Shown: piece by piece, positions 6,297-6,428 of the stretch | Layout of the letters: each line of letters begins with the position of its first letter | How positions within the stretch are numbered: the stretch's first letter is position 1 | NCBI GenBank assembly: GCA_022545625.1 | Contig: JACZQS010000145.1 | Location: 1-6,428 of the forward strand | Direction: 5' to 3' | DNA: 6,428 bases | Source: Pseudomonadota bacterium | GTDB lineage: Bacteria; Pseudomonadota; Gammaproteobacteria; GCA-001735895 | Notes under the pieces: model-generated | Told to the model about the DNA's origin: nothing | The model's database searches: none | The model's input: only the letters and a program-made list of their open reading frames with translations | Translations under genes and position numbers: made by a program

Positions 6297-6362
6297 ATTG
6301 CCCCCAGCTTTGACAAATTAACCCGGAATCGATCCTTTAATCTCAGGCATAGAAAAAATTCC

Positions 6363-6390
6363 AATATATATCATACCCGTAAGGATTCAA
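6363..6390 (-). promoter_or_regulatory. Candidate sigma-70 promoter for the OmpA-like gene
   Basis: On the minus strand TTGAAT (6390-6385, 4 of 6 matches) is followed after 16 bases by TATATT (6368-6363, 5 of 6). An overlapping TATGAT (6375-6370) is a poorer fit to this -35. Transcription would start around 6356 and give a leader of about 60 bases. Inferred from sequence only. Confidence 0.45.
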
Positions 6391-6428
6391 TGATTTATTT
6401 GATCGGCCCAACGCGTGGATTTGAGGTC
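6390..6428 (+). CDS. Possible start of a divergent gene, cut by the right edge
   Basis: An ATG at 6390 opens thirteen stop-free codons, MIYLIGPTRGFEV, running off the window. The other two plus frames close with stops in this stretch. AAGGA at 6381-6385 would be a good ribosome-binding site, although its four-base spacing is short. The hydrophobic first strand followed by GPTRG looks like a real N-terminus, but too little is present to name a family. If real, the gene diverges from the OmpA-like gene, with only 93 bases between the two starts. The alternative is a chance open stretch. Confidence 0.4.
   Translation, partial: MIYLIGPTRGFEV

Noticed and set aside
6310..6341. Perfect TTGACA followed by TTTAAT as a plus-strand promoter
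   Set aside because: The spacer is 20 bases, too long for a normal sigma-70 promoter, and no better -10 lies at 16-18 bases.

Overview
The window looks like the chromosome of a gammaproteobacterium outside the Enterobacterales. The main reason is gene order. A leftward gyrA faces a rightward set of mtaD (methylthioadenosine/S-adenosylhomocysteine deaminase), ubiG, a MupP-type HAD phosphatase and a YciK-type short-chain dehydrogenase. From memory this matches the gyrA-mtnA / mtaD-ubiG-mupP-SDR neighbourhood of Pseudomonas (P. aeruginosa PA3168-PA3173), except that mtnA is missing here. All assignments come from reading motifs; no database search was run.

Layout. Positions 1-881 (minus strand) hold the first 293 codons of gyrA, cut by the window edge. 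Positions 882-1133 are a divergent intergenic region with a likely extended -10 promoter for gyrA and no convincing promoter for the other side. Positions 1134-4552 (plus strand) form a tight operon: mtaD and ubiG overlap by ATGA, ubiG and mupP overlap by ATGA, and the SDR starts 4 bases after mupP. A 49-bp gap leads to pdxJ (4603-5334, plus). It converges with a minus-strand gene (5358-6296) for an inner-membrane-anchored coiled-coil protein with a C-terminal OmpA/MotB peptidoglycan-binding domain. Upstream of that gene lies a plausible promoter and, at the right edge, the possible first 13 codons of a divergent plus-strand gene.

How the genes fit together. UbiG uses S-adenosylmethionine twice in ubiquinone synthesis and releases S-adenosylhomocysteine, and MtaD belongs to a family that deaminates this inhibitory by-product; their translational coupling makes sense in those terms. 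MupP would serve peptidoglycan recycling by removing phosphate from MurNAc-6-phosphate. The SDR is a YciK relative of unknown substrate whose active site looks degraded.

No new multi-gene system is evident. The points most worth a second look are: pdxJ, which reads like the Bacteroidota-type protein and uses AGA/AGG for 9 of its 14 arginines, suggesting transfer; the SDR active site without the usual serine; the MupP identity of a gene that would commonly be labelled Gph; and the missing mtnA.
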